A stretch of 64,000 bases of DNA from Pasteurellaceae bacterium. GTDB taxonomy: Bacteria; Pseudomonadota; Gammaproteobacteria; Enterobacterales; Pasteurellaceae. Position numbers and translations under genes: made by a program. The stretch covers positions 1 through 64,000 of the forward strand of contig JAUMYT010000002.1 in assembly GCA_030528525.1 (NCBI GenBank). The letters are read 5' to 3'. Shown here piece after piece: positions 36,455 through 45,810 of this stretch (positions within the stretch are counted from its first letter, which is position 1; each line of letters begins with the position of its first letter). The notes under the pieces were generated by a model. The model saw only the letters and a list, made by a program, of their open reading frames with translations, did not search any database and was not told the origin of the DNA.

Positions 36455-37225
36455 ATGGCGAGAATTGACAATTATGAACAGCGTTTTGGTGGCATAGGGC
36501 GACTTTACACTCCTGAGGGATTGGCAAAACTAAAGCAATCGCATGTTTGTGTGATTGGTATTGGTGGCGTCGGCTCATGGGCAGTGGAAGCCTTGGCACG
36601 TTCTGGGGTGGGTAAGCTTACCTTAATTGATATGGACGACATTTGCGTGACCAACATCAATCGCCAAATTCACGCAATGTCGGGCGAAATCGGCAAGCTG
36701 AAAACGGACGTGATGAAAGAACGTGTGGCGAAAATCAATCCTGAATGTGAAGTACAAATCATTGATGATTTTCTGACCACCGACAATTTAAGCGATTACC
36801 TGTTGCGTGGCTACGATTATGTGATCGATGCGATTGATAGCGTGAAAGTCAAAGCGGCGTTGATTGCCTTTTGCAAGCGGAACAAAATCAAAATCATCAC
36901 CACAGGTGGAGCTGGCGGGCAGACCGATCCGACCCAAATTCAGATCACCGATTTAAGCAAAACCATTCAAGATCCATTGGCTTCTAAAGTGCGGAGTTTG
37001 TTACGTAAAGAGTACCACTTCAGCCAAAACCCAAAACGCAAATTCGGCATTGATTGCGTGTTTTCCACCCAACCGCTGATTTTCCCGAAAATGTCCGAAG
37101 GCTGTGACGTTTCCGCCACAATGAACTGTGCCAACGGCTTTGGGGCGGCGACAATGGTCACGGCGACCTTTGGTCTTTTTGCGGTCAGCCGTGTGATTGC
37201 AAACTTGTTGAAAACGATAGAATAA
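36455..37225 (+). CDS. tcdA: tRNA threonylcarbamoyladenosine dehydratase TcdA
   Basis: E1-like enzyme (also CsdL/YgdL) that cyclises t6A37 in tRNA using ATP. ATG 36455 is chosen, with GGGGA upstream; 256 aa. The Rossmann/adenylation segment CVIGIGGVGSWAVEALARSG, then LIDMDDICVTNINRQIHA, is diagnostic. The YRFGGIGRLY-type N-terminus (EQRFGGIGRLY) also fits. Confidence 0.93.
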   Translation: MARIDNYEQRFGGIGRLYTPEGLAKLKQSHVCVIGIGGVGSWAVEALARSGVGKLTLIDMDDICVTNINRQIHAMSGEIGKLKTDVMKERVAKINPECEVQIIDDFLTTDNLSDYLLRGYDYVIDAIDSVKVKAALIAFCKRNKIKIITTGGAGGQTDPTQIQITDLSKTIQDPLASKVRSLLRKEYHFSQNPKRKFGIDCVFSTQPLIFPKMSEGCDVSATMNCANGFGAATMVTATFGLFAVSRVIANLLKTIE

Positions 37226-37253
37226 TCTCAAAACCAAACAAGGTATGTATACA

Positions 37254-38240
37254 ATGAACCTCTACACGCTTGAAAATAATCATTTAAAAATCACGCTGTC
37301 GGACTTCGGGGCAAGTTGGCTGTCTTGCATTGTCAAATTGCCGAATGAACAGCGTGAAGTGCTTATCACAACCACGGCCGAAAATTGGCACAAGCAAACC
37401 GCCTATTTCGGAGCGACGGTCGGGCGATATGCCAACCGCATTGCCAATGGGCGTTATACGCTCAACGGCAAGGAATTTGTGTTAGCACAAAATAACGGTG
37501 AGAACAATTTGCACGGCGGTAATCTCGGGGCGGATAAACAGCGTTGGGCGGTTGAATCTGCCGATTCGCAACGGGTCAAATTTTGCCGAAAATTTGCAAA
37601 TGGCGAAGAGGGCTTTGGTGGCGAAGTGCAGGCGAGCGTAGAATATTGCTTGGAAGGCAAAGCACTCCAGATTAAATTTCACGCTATGAGTAACGAAGAT
37701 ACGCCGCTTTGCTTCACTAATCATGCCTATTTTAATCTCTCGAATGAACCAACCATTCATCAGCACCAGCTGCAAATCAACGCCGATCATTATTTGCCTG
37801 TTGCCTCCAACGGCATTCCAAATGCACCACTGAGAGCAGTAGAAGGCACTAGCTTTGATTTTAGACAGCCTAAACACATTGGTAGCGAGCTACTTGCCGA
37901 TGCTGATCAGCAAGCAGTGAAGGGTTACGATCATGCCTTCCAATTGGCAAAATCTGCGATTTTCTCCCCCCCTTGCAGCCCCCAAGCAGTGCTTTCTACC
38001 ACTGATTTGCAGTTAGAACTTCGCACCAGCAACCCCGTCTTACAAGTTTACACAGGCAACTGGCTAGACGGACAGCCCAATTTGCATGGCGGGACTTACC
38101 CAAATTATGCTGGCGTGGCGTTGGAGCCAGGATTTTTCCCTGATACGCCGAATCACCCCGAATGGTGGTCATTTGGAGGCATTAGCCGAGCTAATGAGCC
38201 CTATCAACATTGGATTGAATATCGGTTTATTACCAAATAA
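37254..38240 (+). CDS. galM: Aldose 1-epimerase-like protein (galactose mutarotase)
   Basis: Interconverts alpha and beta anomers of galactose/glucose. ATG 37254 (MNLYTLENNHLKITLS) has better ribosome spacing than 37245; 328 aa. Conserved segments are GATVGRYANRIANG, NNLHGG, FTNHAYFNL (catalytic His) and VALEPGFFPDTPNH (catalytic Glu). An uptake-signal-like repeat encodes SAIFSPPCSPQ in a loop late in the protein. It is not linked to galK/galT here. Confidence 0.9.
   Translation: MNLYTLENNHLKITLSDFGASWLSCIVKLPNEQREVLITTTAENWHKQTAYFGATVGRYANRIANGRYTLNGKEFVLAQNNGENNLHGGNLGADKQRWAVESADSQRVKFCRKFANGEEGFGGEVQASVEYCLEGKALQIKFHAMSNEDTPLCFTNHAYFNLSNEPTIHQHQLQINADHYLPVASNGIPNAPLRAVEGTSFDFRQPKHIGSELLADADQQAVKGYDHAFQLAKSAIFSPPCSPQAVLSTTDLQLELRTSNPVLQVYTGNWLDGQPNLHGGTYPNYAGVALEPGFFPDTPNHPEWWSFGGISRANEPYQHWIEYRFITK
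37943..37976 (-). repeat. Uptake-signal-like element 18 (inside galM)
   Basis: Minus strand GCAAGGGGGGGAGA head and CAGATTTTGCCAA tail. GC at positions 29-30. Confidence 0.8.
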
Positions 38241-38244
38241 ATAC

Positions 38245-38273
38245 AAAAGGATAGCTGACGTCGCTATCCTTTT
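38245..38273. terminator. Bidirectional terminator, galM / rraB
   Basis: 11-base stem AAAAGGATAGC / GCTATCCTTTT with loop TGACGTC. A run on one flank and T run on the other, between convergent genes. Confidence 0.9.
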
Positions 38274-38289
38274 CTGATTCTATAATCTG

Positions 38290-38688
38290 TTAATCTTCAT
38301 CATCAAAGAATTCGCCGTCATCGCCGTATTCGTCTTCATCGCTATTCGGATCTTCGAAATAGGTTCCCCAGCCCTCGTACTCCGCTCCTGCTTTTTCGAT
38401 TAACGGCAGTAACTCTTTTTGCTGAGCGGTGATCAACTCAGCATCCAGTTTGATTTCGCTGACAATATCGCACACAAAAATCACTTTGCCTTCTTCTTCG
38501 ACTTCTTCCGCTTCGGAAATTTCGTAGCCCAATTTGTAAGCATCGACGACTAATTTTTCGAGTTTGTCGAAATTGGTGTGAGCCACGTGGTGTTCAATGA
38601 TGTAAAGGGCATCGGGATCAGAGCCATCTTTGAGCAAATTCTCAATGATTTCATCGGTTTCTTGGCGTAGTTCGGTTAAATCGTACAT
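38290..38688 (-). CDS. rraB: Regulator of RNase E activity B
   Basis: Binds RNase E and lowers its activity on certain mRNAs. Start at ATG 38688 (MYDLTELRQETDEII), giving 132 aa; the longer reading from 38733 overlaps engB and looks non-coding. The protein is strongly acidic, ends in an Asp/Glu tail (EDEYGDDGEFFDDED), and carries the family segment GWGTYFEDPNSDEDEY. It follows engB by one base. Confidence 0.92.
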   Translation of the reverse strand: MYDLTELRQETDEIIENLLKDGSDPDALYIIEHHVAHTNFDKLEKLVVDAYKLGYEISEAEEVEEEGKVIFVCDIVSEIKLDAELITAQQKELLPLIEKAGAEYEGWGTYFEDPNSDEDEYGDDGEFFDDED

Positions 38689-38689
38689 T

Positions 38690-39310
38690 TTATGACTCCT
38701 GAATATCGGCAAATGCGGGGGCAAACCACGCATCTAATTTTTGGGATAATTGTTCAATCCCAATTTTGTTTAAAGCGGAATAGGCTTCCACTTGCACATC
38801 GCCTTGGAATGGCAAAATCGCTTCTCGCACCATTTTCACTTGCTTGCTCCGTTGGCTTTGGCTGAGTTTGTCCGCTTTGGTTAAGAGCAACAGCACAGAC
38901 AGATCGGCAGACACCGCCCATTCGATCATCTGTTGATCGAGATCTTTAAGTGGATGGCGAATGTCCATTAAGATCACGACCCCGCCCAAACATTCACGTT
39001 TTTGCAGATATTCGCCAAGGGAACGCTGCCATTGCAATTTCATCTGCTCTGGCACGGCGGCATAGCCATACCCTGGTAAATCGACTAATTTACAATTCGG
39101 TTCGACTTGAAACAGGTTAATCAACTGGGTTCGCCCTGGGGTTTTAGAGGTGCGAGCTAAACTTTTTTGGTTAGTGAGTGCATTCAGTGCGGTCGATTTC
39201 CCTGCATTGGAACGCCCAGCAAAAGCGATTTCAATCCCTGAATCTTCGGGTAAATGGCGAATATCCGGGGCGGAAGTGAGAAAGTGAGTTTTATGGTAAT
39301 TTAATTTCAT
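38690..39310 (-). CDS. engB: Ribosome biogenesis GTPase EngB (YsxC/YihA)
   Basis: Essential GTPase for large-subunit assembly, 206 aa. P-loop GRSNAGKST at residues 32-40, G2/G3 segments with [12 protein letters not shown] and DLPGYGYA, and G4 TKADKL are visible. It starts at the last base of the DUF805 gene, suggesting coupled translation. Confidence 0.95.
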   Translation of the reverse strand: MKLNYHKTHFLTSAPDIRHLPEDSGIEIAFAGRSNAGKSTALNALTNQKSLARTSKTPGRTQLINLFQVEPNCKLVDLPGYGYAAVPEQMKLQWQRSLGEYLQKRECLGGVVILMDIRHPLKDLDQQMIEWAVSADLSVLLLLTKADKLSQSQRSKQVKMVREAILPFQGDVQVEAYSALNKIGIEQLSQKLDAWFAPAFADIQES

Positions 39311-39732
39311 TATGTTGTTCTAAAGGTAATGGATACGCCTTGTTTGCCGTATTGATTCGGTTCGGGATTGCCAGCAAACACGCCCCATTCGAGTAATAAC
39401 ATCGTGCCGATAAAAAGTGGCATAAACAAGCCAAGCAAAAACGCCATTGTGCCTGTGCTACCAAGCGATCCGACATAGCAAAAAATCGGCACGAGCACCA
39501 TTAACAAGGCTTTGCCTGAACGGTTGCGGTCGTGCAATCGTTTTACAATCACCGCTGATAAACTATATGCCGACAGCAACAAGGGCAGAACGCTGATCCA
39601 ACTGTAAGCGGTTGGATTCAGCACAAAATTGGCAAAAATAAATAAAAAGGCAAAATTCAATCCAAAGCCGATCCAAAATCCTTTACGATTTAATCGACCT
39701 TGGAAAGAGAACAAGGCGTGATACCAAGGCAT
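39310..39732 (-). CDS. DUF805 inner-membrane protein
   Basis: 140 aa with four predicted membrane helices. The start [18 protein letters not shown] and the middle [14 protein letters not shown] are the characteristic DUF805 motifs (FxGRxxRxxFW and RLHDxxxSG). Function of the family is unknown. It overlaps pepN by one base and engB by one base, so all are one transcription unit. Confidence 0.85.
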   Translation of the reverse strand: MPWYHALFSFQGRLNRKGFWIGFGLNFAFLFIFANFVLNPTAYSWISVLPLLLSAYSLSAVIVKRLHDRNRSGKALLMVLVPIFCYVGSLGSTGTMAFLLGLFMPLFIGTMLLLEWGVFAGNPEPNQYGKQGVSITFRTT

Positions 39733-42341
39733 TACTGCAACGCCTTATCGATTTTCTCGAACAGATCACGTGCGAGATTATCTAAGCCTTTCAAACGCTC
39801 TAAGCCACGACGCATCAAGGTTTGGCGTTGTGCATCATAGCGAGAGAGCTTAATCAATGGCTCAATCACACGAGCGGCAACTTGTGGGTTGATCTCGTTT
39901 AACTTAATCAGCATATCCACTAAGAAGCGGTAGCCTGAACCATCAATAGCGTGGAAGGCTTTCGGGTTTTGAGCCGCAAAGCTACCAATTAACGCACGCA
40001 AACGGTTTGGATTTTTTAGATTGAAACTGCGGTGTTCCAGTAAGCCTTGTACAATTTCTAGCACATTCTCATCTGGACGAGTTGCTTGGAGCATAAACCA
40101 TTTATCCATCACTAAGCCATCGTGGTACCATTTTTGCTCAAAATCCGCTAATAACGCATCACGGCAAGCAAGCTGGGCTTTGGTGGCAGCAACAAGTGCC
40201 GCGAGAGTGTCGGTCATATTGTTAGATTGTTGGTAATGTTTATGCACTAAAATATTGCCCACATCCACAAAGGCTAAATAGCTTAAGCAGACATTACGCA
40301 AAGCACGTTTTGCCATATCTTCCGCCACCACACGATATTCATCCACACGGTTTTGGTTGTAAATTACTAATAGGCGATCTTTCAAGGCTTCGGCAATCGC
40401 ACGTTGCATAAAATCACGCACCACCGCAATGCCAGCAGGATCGATCACTTTGAACGATTCGGCAAATTCCGTTTCTTTTGGCAGAGTCAAAGTTAAAGCG
40501 GTTAATTCAGGATCATCATTCGCATTATCTAATACAAAATTCAACGCTTCTAACAAGGCCTCAGAGAACTGCATCGGCTCATTTTGTTGATAACGACTTA
40601 AATTGGTTTTTAATTCGCTCACATATAATGTCTGAGCCGCATCCCAACGCACAAACTCATTTTCCGCAAATTTCACTAAAGTTAATAATTGCTCGGTGCT
40701 GTAGTTATAATCTACTCTAACGGGGGCTGAAAAATCACATAATAATGCAGGCACTGGACGTTGTTGAACGTTGTGAAATTCAAAGGTTTGATGCTCGTGG
40801 ATCACATCTAACACATCGCTTACGCTTAATAATTCGTGCTGTAATTTGATTTTTTGCCCATTTTCGCCATATAACGCCACTTTCAGTGGAATATGCAAAT
40901 TCACTTTTTCCACTTGATCTGCGGTTGGTGGGGTCATTTGTGAAACGTGTAAACGGTAAGTGTGATGTTTTTCATCATACTCATCGGAAATGGTCAGCTC
41001 TGGCGTGCCTGATTGGCTATACCAACGGCGGAATTGGGTTAAATCCACACCTGATGCACGTTCCATTGCCGAAACAAAATCTTCACAGGTTGCCGCTTTG
41101 CCATCTTGCTCCGCCACATAGAGTTTCATTCCTTTTTGGAATTTTTCTTCGCCTAATAAGGTGTGGATCATTCGAATCACTTCCGCCCCTTTTTCGTAAA
41201 CGGTCACGGTGTAGAAGTTATTCATTTCAATCACTTTTTCAGGACGAATTGGGTGTGCCATTGGGCTGGCATCTTCGGCAAATTGTACTGAACGCATCAT
41301 TCGTACATCTTCGATCCGTTTCGCAGGGCGTGACCACAAATCTGACGTAAACTCTTGATCACGGAAAACGGTTAAACCTTCTTTTAGCGATAGTTGGAAC
41401 CAGTCACGGCAAGTAATGCGGTTACCCGTCCAGTTATGGAAATATTCGTGAGCAATCACACTTTCCACGCCCATATAATCGGTGTCTGTTGCGGTTTGTG
41501 GATTCGCTAACACAAATTTCGAGTTGAAAATGTTCAACCCTTTGTTTTCCATTGCCCCCATATTGAAGAAATCGACCGCCACGATCATATAAATATCGAG
41601 ATCGTACTCTAAACCAAAGCGATCTTCGTCCCATTTCATTGATTTTTTCAGGCTTTCCATTGCCCAACCTGCACGATCTAAATTGCCACGATCCACATAA
41701 ATTTCGAGAGCCACTTCACGCCCACTCATCGTGATAAATTTATCTTGCAACAAATCAAAATCGCCAGCCACAACCGCAAACAGGTAGCACGGTTTCAAGA
41801 ACGGATCTTCCCACTCCACCCAGTGACGACCGTCTTCTAAATCGCCTTGAGCAATGCGGTTACCATTGGCTAAAAGATAGGGATATTTGCTTTTGCAAGC
41901 GGTCAGTTTCGTGCGGTATTTCGCCAACACATCAGGGCGATCTAACATATAGGTGATTTGACGGAAACCTTCCGCTTCACATTGGGTACAAAGCCCATCG
42001 CCAGATTGATACAAGCCTTGTAATGAGGTATTTTGAGAAGGTTGCAGTAAGGTTTTTATCTCTAATTCAAACTGCTCGGCAGGAAAATTGGCTAAATTTA
42101 AGGTTAAAGATTCATCGTCTTTTTGATATTGATTGAATATTTCGCCATTGAACTTCACTGACACTAATTCAAAGCTGTGTCCATCTAAACGCAATTCGGT
42201 CGCTTCAGGGTTTTGGCGTTTCACACTCAAGGTTGAAGTCACTTCCGTTTTTTCTGGATCTAATTGAAAATCAAGGTAAATATCGGTTACGGTAAAATCA
42301 GGTTTGCGATAATCTTTTCTAAATTTAGCTTTAGGTTGCAT
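39732..42341 (-). CDS. pepN: Aminopeptidase N
   Basis: M1 family zinc metallopeptidase, 869 aa, the main broad-specificity aminopeptidase of the cytoplasm. It has the substrate-binding GAMENKGLN motif, the zinc site HEYFHNWTGNRI with the downstream Glu (KEGLTVFRDQEF), and the long C-terminal helical domain. Length equals the E. coli enzyme (870). It is first in pepN-DUF805-engB-rraB. The 2.6 kb carries none of the uptake-signal-like repeats, but one GCAAGCGGTC canonical core near 41886. Confidence 0.97.
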   Translation of the reverse strand: MQPKAKFRKDYRKPDFTVTDIYLDFQLDPEKTEVTSTLSVKRQNPEATELRLDGHSFELVSVKFNGEIFNQYQKDDESLTLNLANFPAEQFELEIKTLLQPSQNTSLQGLYQSGDGLCTQCEAEGFRQITYMLDRPDVLAKYRTKLTACKSKYPYLLANGNRIAQGDLEDGRHWVEWEDPFLKPCYLFAVVAGDFDLLQDKFITMSGREVALEIYVDRGNLDRAGWAMESLKKSMKWDEDRFGLEYDLDIYMIVAVDFFNMGAMENKGLNIFNSKFVLANPQTATDTDYMGVESVIAHEYFHNWTGNRITCRDWFQLSLKEGLTVFRDQEFTSDLWSRPAKRIEDVRMMRSVQFAEDASPMAHPIRPEKVIEMNNFYTVTVYEKGAEVIRMIHTLLGEEKFQKGMKLYVAEQDGKAATCEDFVSAMERASGVDLTQFRRWYSQSGTPELTISDEYDEKHHTYRLHVSQMTPPTADQVEKVNLHIPLKVALYGENGQKIKLQHELLSVSDVLDVIHEHQTFEFHNVQQRPVPALLCDFSAPVRVDYNYSTEQLLTLVKFAENEFVRWDAAQTLYVSELKTNLSRYQQNEPMQFSEALLEALNFVLDNANDDPELTALTLTLPKETEFAESFKVIDPAGIAVVRDFMQRAIAEALKDRLLVIYNQNRVDEYRVVAEDMAKRALRNVCLSYLAFVDVGNILVHKHYQQSNNMTDTLAALVAATKAQLACRDALLADFEQKWYHDGLVMDKWFMLQATRPDENVLEIVQGLLEHRSFNLKNPNRLRALIGSFAAQNPKAFHAIDGSGYRFLVDMLIKLNEINPQVAARVIEPLIKLSRYDAQRQTLMRRGLERLKGLDNLARDLFEKIDKALQ

Positions 42342-42411
42342 AGCATTTCCTCAATTTGAGATATAAATTTGTAGGCGTAAGTATATTGCAGATTGACGAA
42401 AAAGTCATTGA

Positions 42412-43095
42412 TTAGCTACGGCTTCCAAAAATCGCCGTGCCAATTCGTACCATTGTTGAACCACACTCAATCGCCACCGACAAATCGTCCGACATTCCCA
42501 TCGAAAGCGTATCCACTTGCGGATATTTTGCCTGTAACTGCATAAAAAGTTGTTGCATTTGGCTCAACGCAATCCGTTGTTTTTCAGGCTCATTTTCAGG
42601 TTTGGGAATCGCCATTAAGCCCCGTAAAGTCAAATTCGGCAGGGCGGAAATCTGTTCAGAGAGTTCAAACATCTGTTCAGGTAAAATCCCTGCTTTTGAC
42701 GCTTCATCGCTAATGTTAATTTGAATTAACACCTTCAATTTCGGTAAATTTGCTGGGCGTTGCTCGCTTAAACGCTGTGCAATTTTTAAACGATCGATGG
42801 TTTGCACCCAATCAAAATGCTCCGCCACAAGGCGACTTTTATTCGACTGCAATGCACCAATAAAATGCCACTCTAACTCAGGAAAATTGGCAAAATGTTG
42901 GATTTTCTCCACCCCTTCCTGTACGTAATTTTCGCCAAAGGCACGCTGTCCTGCCTTGATCGCCTGTTCAATCGCCGAAACGGGTTTGGTTTTACTCACG
43001 GCTAATAGTTTGACGGCATTTTTCTGCCGACTTGAGCGAAGGCTCATTTGCTCAATTTGCTGACAAATGGCGGTTAAATTGTCCGAAATCGACAT
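42412..43095 (-). CDS. yggS: PLP homeostasis protein YggS
   Basis: Pyridoxal-phosphate-binding protein of the YggS/PROSC family, 227 aa, thought to regulate cellular PLP. The cofactor lysine lies in AVSKTKPV (K35). Other family segments are FGENYVQE, EWHFIGALQSNK, GLMAIP and LSMGMSDDLSVAI. It is separate from pepN by 70 bases on the same strand. Confidence 0.94.
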   Translation of the reverse strand: MSISDNLTAICQQIEQMSLRSSRQKNAVKLLAVSKTKPVSAIEQAIKAGQRAFGENYVQEGVEKIQHFANFPELEWHFIGALQSNKSRLVAEHFDWVQTIDRLKIAQRLSEQRPANLPKLKVLIQINISDEASKAGILPEQMFELSEQISALPNLTLRGLMAIPKPENEPEKQRIALSQMQQLFMQLQAKYPQVDTLSMGMSDDLSVAIECGSTMVRIGTAIFGSRS

Positions 43096-43164
43096 TTTCT
43101 CTCTCCAAAGGGCTATAATGGAGCGAAATGATAAAACTCCCTTTCTGGAAAAACAAGGAATCTT

Positions 43165-43704
43165 ATGGAACAGTTGGCAAAAATTAAACTGGTGATCACC
43201 GACGTGGACGGCGTACTGACGGACGGCAGTTTGTATTACAGCGAAAACGGCGAAACGCTCAAATATTTCAACGTCAAAGACGGCTTAGGCATCAAAATGC
43301 TACTTGCTTGTGGCATTCAGGTCGCCGTACTGTCTGGTGGCGATACGCCGATTTTACGCAGACGAATCAAAGACTTAGGTATTCCGCTGTTCCAACTTGG
43401 CAAAATGTCCAAACGCCAAGCCTGCTTAGACCTGATGCAACAAGCACGCGTGTTACCCGAAGAAACCGCTTTTTTAGGCGACGACACCTTAGATCTACCT
43501 GCATTTGAAGTCTGTGGACTTGCCGTTGCCGTAGGCGATGCCTTCGATTACATCAAAGATCAAGCAGATCTCGTGCTGACTCGTTCAGGCGGACATTCGG
43601 CTTTCCGTGAGCTGTCTGATATGATTCTGCACGCCCAAGGCAAACACGCTGTTTACGCCACCGCTGACGGCTTTATGCAAGTGGTGGATCAGATGAAGCA
43701 GTAA
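43165..43704 (+). CDS. kdsC: 3-deoxy-D-manno-octulosonate 8-phosphate phosphatase
   Basis: HAD-family phosphatase that releases phosphate from KDO-8-P for lipopolysaccharide synthesis. 179 aa. The nucleophile motif is ITDVDGVLTDG (D13, D15), and later FLGDDTLDLPA holds the Mg-binding aspartates. No membrane segment. AAGGAATCTT precedes the ATG. Confidence 0.95.
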   Translation: MEQLAKIKLVITDVDGVLTDGSLYYSENGETLKYFNVKDGLGIKMLLACGIQVAVLSGGDTPILRRRIKDLGIPLFQLGKMSKRQACLDLMQQARVLPEETAFLGDDTLDLPAFEVCGLAVAVGDAFDYIKDQADLVLTRSGGHSAFRELSDMILHAQGKHAVYATADGFMQVVDQMKQ

Positions 43705-43738
43705 TATTGCAAAAACGTACAGATTCTCTCCCCCTTGC
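43705..43738 (-). repeat. Uptake-signal-like element 19
   Basis: Minus strand GCAAGGGGGAGAGA head and CGTTTTTGCAATA tail. It begins at the base after the kdsC stop codon. Confidence 0.8.
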
Positions 43739-43771
43739 AAACGGCCTAATTTAAAATAGCAAGGAGGAGGA

Positions 43772-44758
43772 TTAATATTTCAACACCAATTTGAATAATG
43801 CAATAGCCAAGAAAGCTAAGCTGAAACGTTGTTCATCGGCAACGCTCCAAAATTGTAAGGCATTCTCATTTTTGGCGACTAACTGACTGATTTGTAAGGC
43901 ATTGCTTTCCTCATTTTCGCCATTTTTAACAGGGGTAATTACCTGCTCTGAATGGAATTCTACCCATTTCTGCGTTTGCCACTGTTCACTAATGGCATCG
44001 GGATCGAGCGGATAGTCCGCTTGTACGCTGACCATTTGTGAAATGCCATAAAACACCGGCACTTGTACCGAATGGACGTGAATACAAGGGGTCAGATTTG
44101 GCAAAATTTTTGCAAATTGCAAGGCAAAAGCCTTGGAGAACGGTAGCTGTTTTTCATCGCCTTGCACATTGGCAGGCAGGGCATCAAAGGCAACACGAGG
44201 CTTGTCATCATCTAACGGAATGCCGTTTAATAGCTGTGCGGTTTGCCCTGCCAATTCACGCACTTTTTCATCGCCAAAATAAGCCGAAGGTAATAGAGAG
44301 CTGACAAAAACTTGTTGAATTGGTTGATCTAAAAACGGTTTCAACGCTAAGGCTAATTGGCTTACTTGCGGATTGGCTAACGCCACGATATTGCGTTCAC
44401 GCACATTGACCACCGCATCATCATTAAAACTCGGCACGATCACGGGCACATTGTCAATTAACGCTGTGATGCCGTATAAATCCAACACCACACAACCTGC
44501 TTTTACCGCATTCGCTAGCACTTCGGCTTGTGCCATTTTGCCTGCAAACAACACGTGACTAAATTGCGACCAATCGACCTCATCCAAAGCAATTTGGGCG
44601 ACCGCTTTTGCCCCAAAACGCAAATTGTGCTCTTCGCCAAAACTTTCTAGTTCCACTGCCGATATTTGCTCAATCGACAATTCGCTCTGCTCCAAAGCGT
44701 CTAATAATTTTTCTGCTAATAAAAAATCTGCTGCTATCGCTAAATGAATCGTTGCCAT
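43772..44758 (-). CDS. usg: USG-1-like protein, aspartate-semialdehyde dehydrogenase paralogue
   Basis: 328 aa protein with the fold layout of aspartate-semialdehyde dehydrogenase (N-terminal ATIHLAIAADFLLAEKLLDAL, Rossmann; C-terminal VHSVQVPVFYGISQMVSV). The region where the true enzyme has its catalytic cysteine after an Asn reads NIVALANPQVSQLALAL here, with no cysteine. It is therefore probably not a dehydrogenase, matching the USG-1 group next to truA/dedA in E. coli. Role unknown. It carries an in-frame uptake-signal-like repeat. Confidence 0.8.
   Translation of the reverse strand: MATIHLAIAADFLLAEKLLDALEQSELSIEQISAVELESFGEEHNLRFGAKAVAQIALDEVDWSQFSHVLFAGKMAQAEVLANAVKAGCVVLDLYGITALIDNVPVIVPSFNDDAVVNVRERNIVALANPQVSQLALALKPFLDQPIQQVFVSSLLPSAYFGDEKVRELAGQTAQLLNGIPLDDDKPRVAFDALPANVQGDEKQLPFSKAFALQFAKILPNLTPCIHVHSVQVPVFYGISQMVSVQADYPLDPDAISEQWQTQKWVEFHSEQVITPVKNGENEESNALQISQLVAKNENALQFWSVADEQRFSLAFLAIALFKLVLKY
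44084..44117 (+). repeat. Uptake-signal-like element 20, intermediate form (inside usg)
   Basis: ACAAGGGGTCAGATTTG, then AAATTTTTGCAAA. Except for one core base (G for C) it reads like a canonical extended Apl uptake signal, with GC at positions 29-30. Confidence 0.8.
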
Positions 44759-44842
44759 CGGGTTCTTCTCTCGTCAAAATAAAGGCATTAAATAAATGTC
44801 TGATTGTACTCTTTTTTACGCCATTTACGAAAGGAAAATGCA

Positions 44843-45316
44843 ATGACGCCTGCGGTTAATCTTTTGAAAAAACAGAATATTCCCTTTGAATTACACCCTT
44901 ACGATCACGATTCGAATAACCACAATTTTGGACAGGAAGTGGTTGAAAAATTAGGGCTAAATGCCGAACAAGTCTTCAAAACCTTGCTCGTGGCGGAAAA
45001 TGGCGACCAGAAAAAATTGGCAGTAATGGTGGTACCTGTGGCCAAAATGCTCAATTTAAAGCGTGCGGCTCTTGCGTTGAATGTGAAAAAAGTTGAAATG
45101 GCAGACAAAGAGATTGCTCAAAAAACGACGGGTTATTTAATTGGTGGAATTAGTCCATTAGGTCAGAAAAAACGCTTGCCGACGGTGATTGATTTGTCAG
45201 CAAACTCATTCGAGAAAATTTATATCTCAGGTGGCAAGCGAGGATTGGATATTTCTCTTGCTCCGCAGGATTTGGCAAAGCTCACTCAAGCAACGTTTGC
45301 GGAGATTGGCGAATAG
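44843..45316 (+). CDS. ybaK: Cys-tRNA(Pro) deacylase YbaK
   Basis: Editing enzyme that removes Cys wrongly attached to tRNA-Pro. ATG 44843 ([20 protein letters not shown]) with AAAGGAAAA upstream; 157 aa. Family segments are [18 protein letters not shown] (catalytic Lys region) and [19 protein letters not shown]. influenzae YbaK was the structural prototype, and length agrees. Confidence 0.95.
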   Translation: MTPAVNLLKKQNIPFELHPYDHDSNNHNFGQEVVEKLGLNAEQVFKTLLVAENGDQKKLAVMVVPVAKMLNLKRAALALNVKKVEMADKEIAQKTTGYLIGGISPLGQKKRLPTVIDLSANSFEKIYISGGKRGLDISLAPQDLAKLTQATFAEIGE

Positions 45317-45339
45317 CCCTTGAATAGCCTTCGTCTCTT

Positions 45340-45373
45340 GCAAGGGGGGAGATATTGACCAAAAAATGCAAAA
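45340..45373 (+). repeat. Uptake-signal-like element 21
   Basis: GCAAGGGGGGAGATAT head and AAAAAATGCAAAA tail, GC at 29-30. Lies 24 bases after ybaK. Confidence 0.85.
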
Positions 45374-45502
45374 TCCCGTTTGATTGGTTTTGTCGAATCA
45401 TCTGATTATTTCCAACATTTTGAGATTATGGTATAGTTCGTTCCTTTATTAGTAGCGTATCATTCTCATCTAGGAGTGGTACTTTTAGCCTAAGCAGTCA
45501 AG

Positions 45503-45775
45503 ATGGCAAAACAAGAATCGGATTGTATTACACTTGATCTGTTTGAGAACTTGCCAAAAGTTGGGCGACCACGTACTAACCCGCTCAGTCGAGAGCAACA
45601 ACTTCGCATCAATAAACGTAACCAATTGAAACGGGATCGTTCTTCTGGGTTAAAACGAGTGGAGTTAAAATTACACGCTGATGTGGTGTTAGCATTAGAA
45701 CGAAAAGCGGCATTACAAGGGCTTTCTCGTGGGCAGTTAATCGAACAGATTTTGACGCAATACATTAATAGTTAA
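45503..45775 (+). CDS. ybfE: YbfE-like LexA-regulated family protein
   Basis: 90 aa protein with an N-terminal ITLDLFENLPKVGRPRTNPLS segment and a C-terminal ribbon-helix-helix-like half (RVELKLHADVVLALERKAAL). E. coli ybfE also precedes fldA-fur, and this order decides the call. In E. coli it is SOS-controlled, but I see no CTG N10 CAG LexA box in the 186-base upstream gap. A small DNA-binding role is plausible, not shown. Confidence 0.8.
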   Translation: MAKQESDCITLDLFENLPKVGRPRTNPLSREQQLRINKRNQLKRDRSSGLKRVELKLHADVVLALERKAALQGLSRGQLIEQILTQYINS

Positions 45776-45810
45776 TTCATTGATATAAAAAGATAAATAG
45801 GTAAATCTAA

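Noticed and set aside
45320-45502. LexA box expected before ybfE by analogy with E. coli
   Set aside because: No CTG N10 CAG site is present in the gap, so SOS control of ybfE is not supported here.
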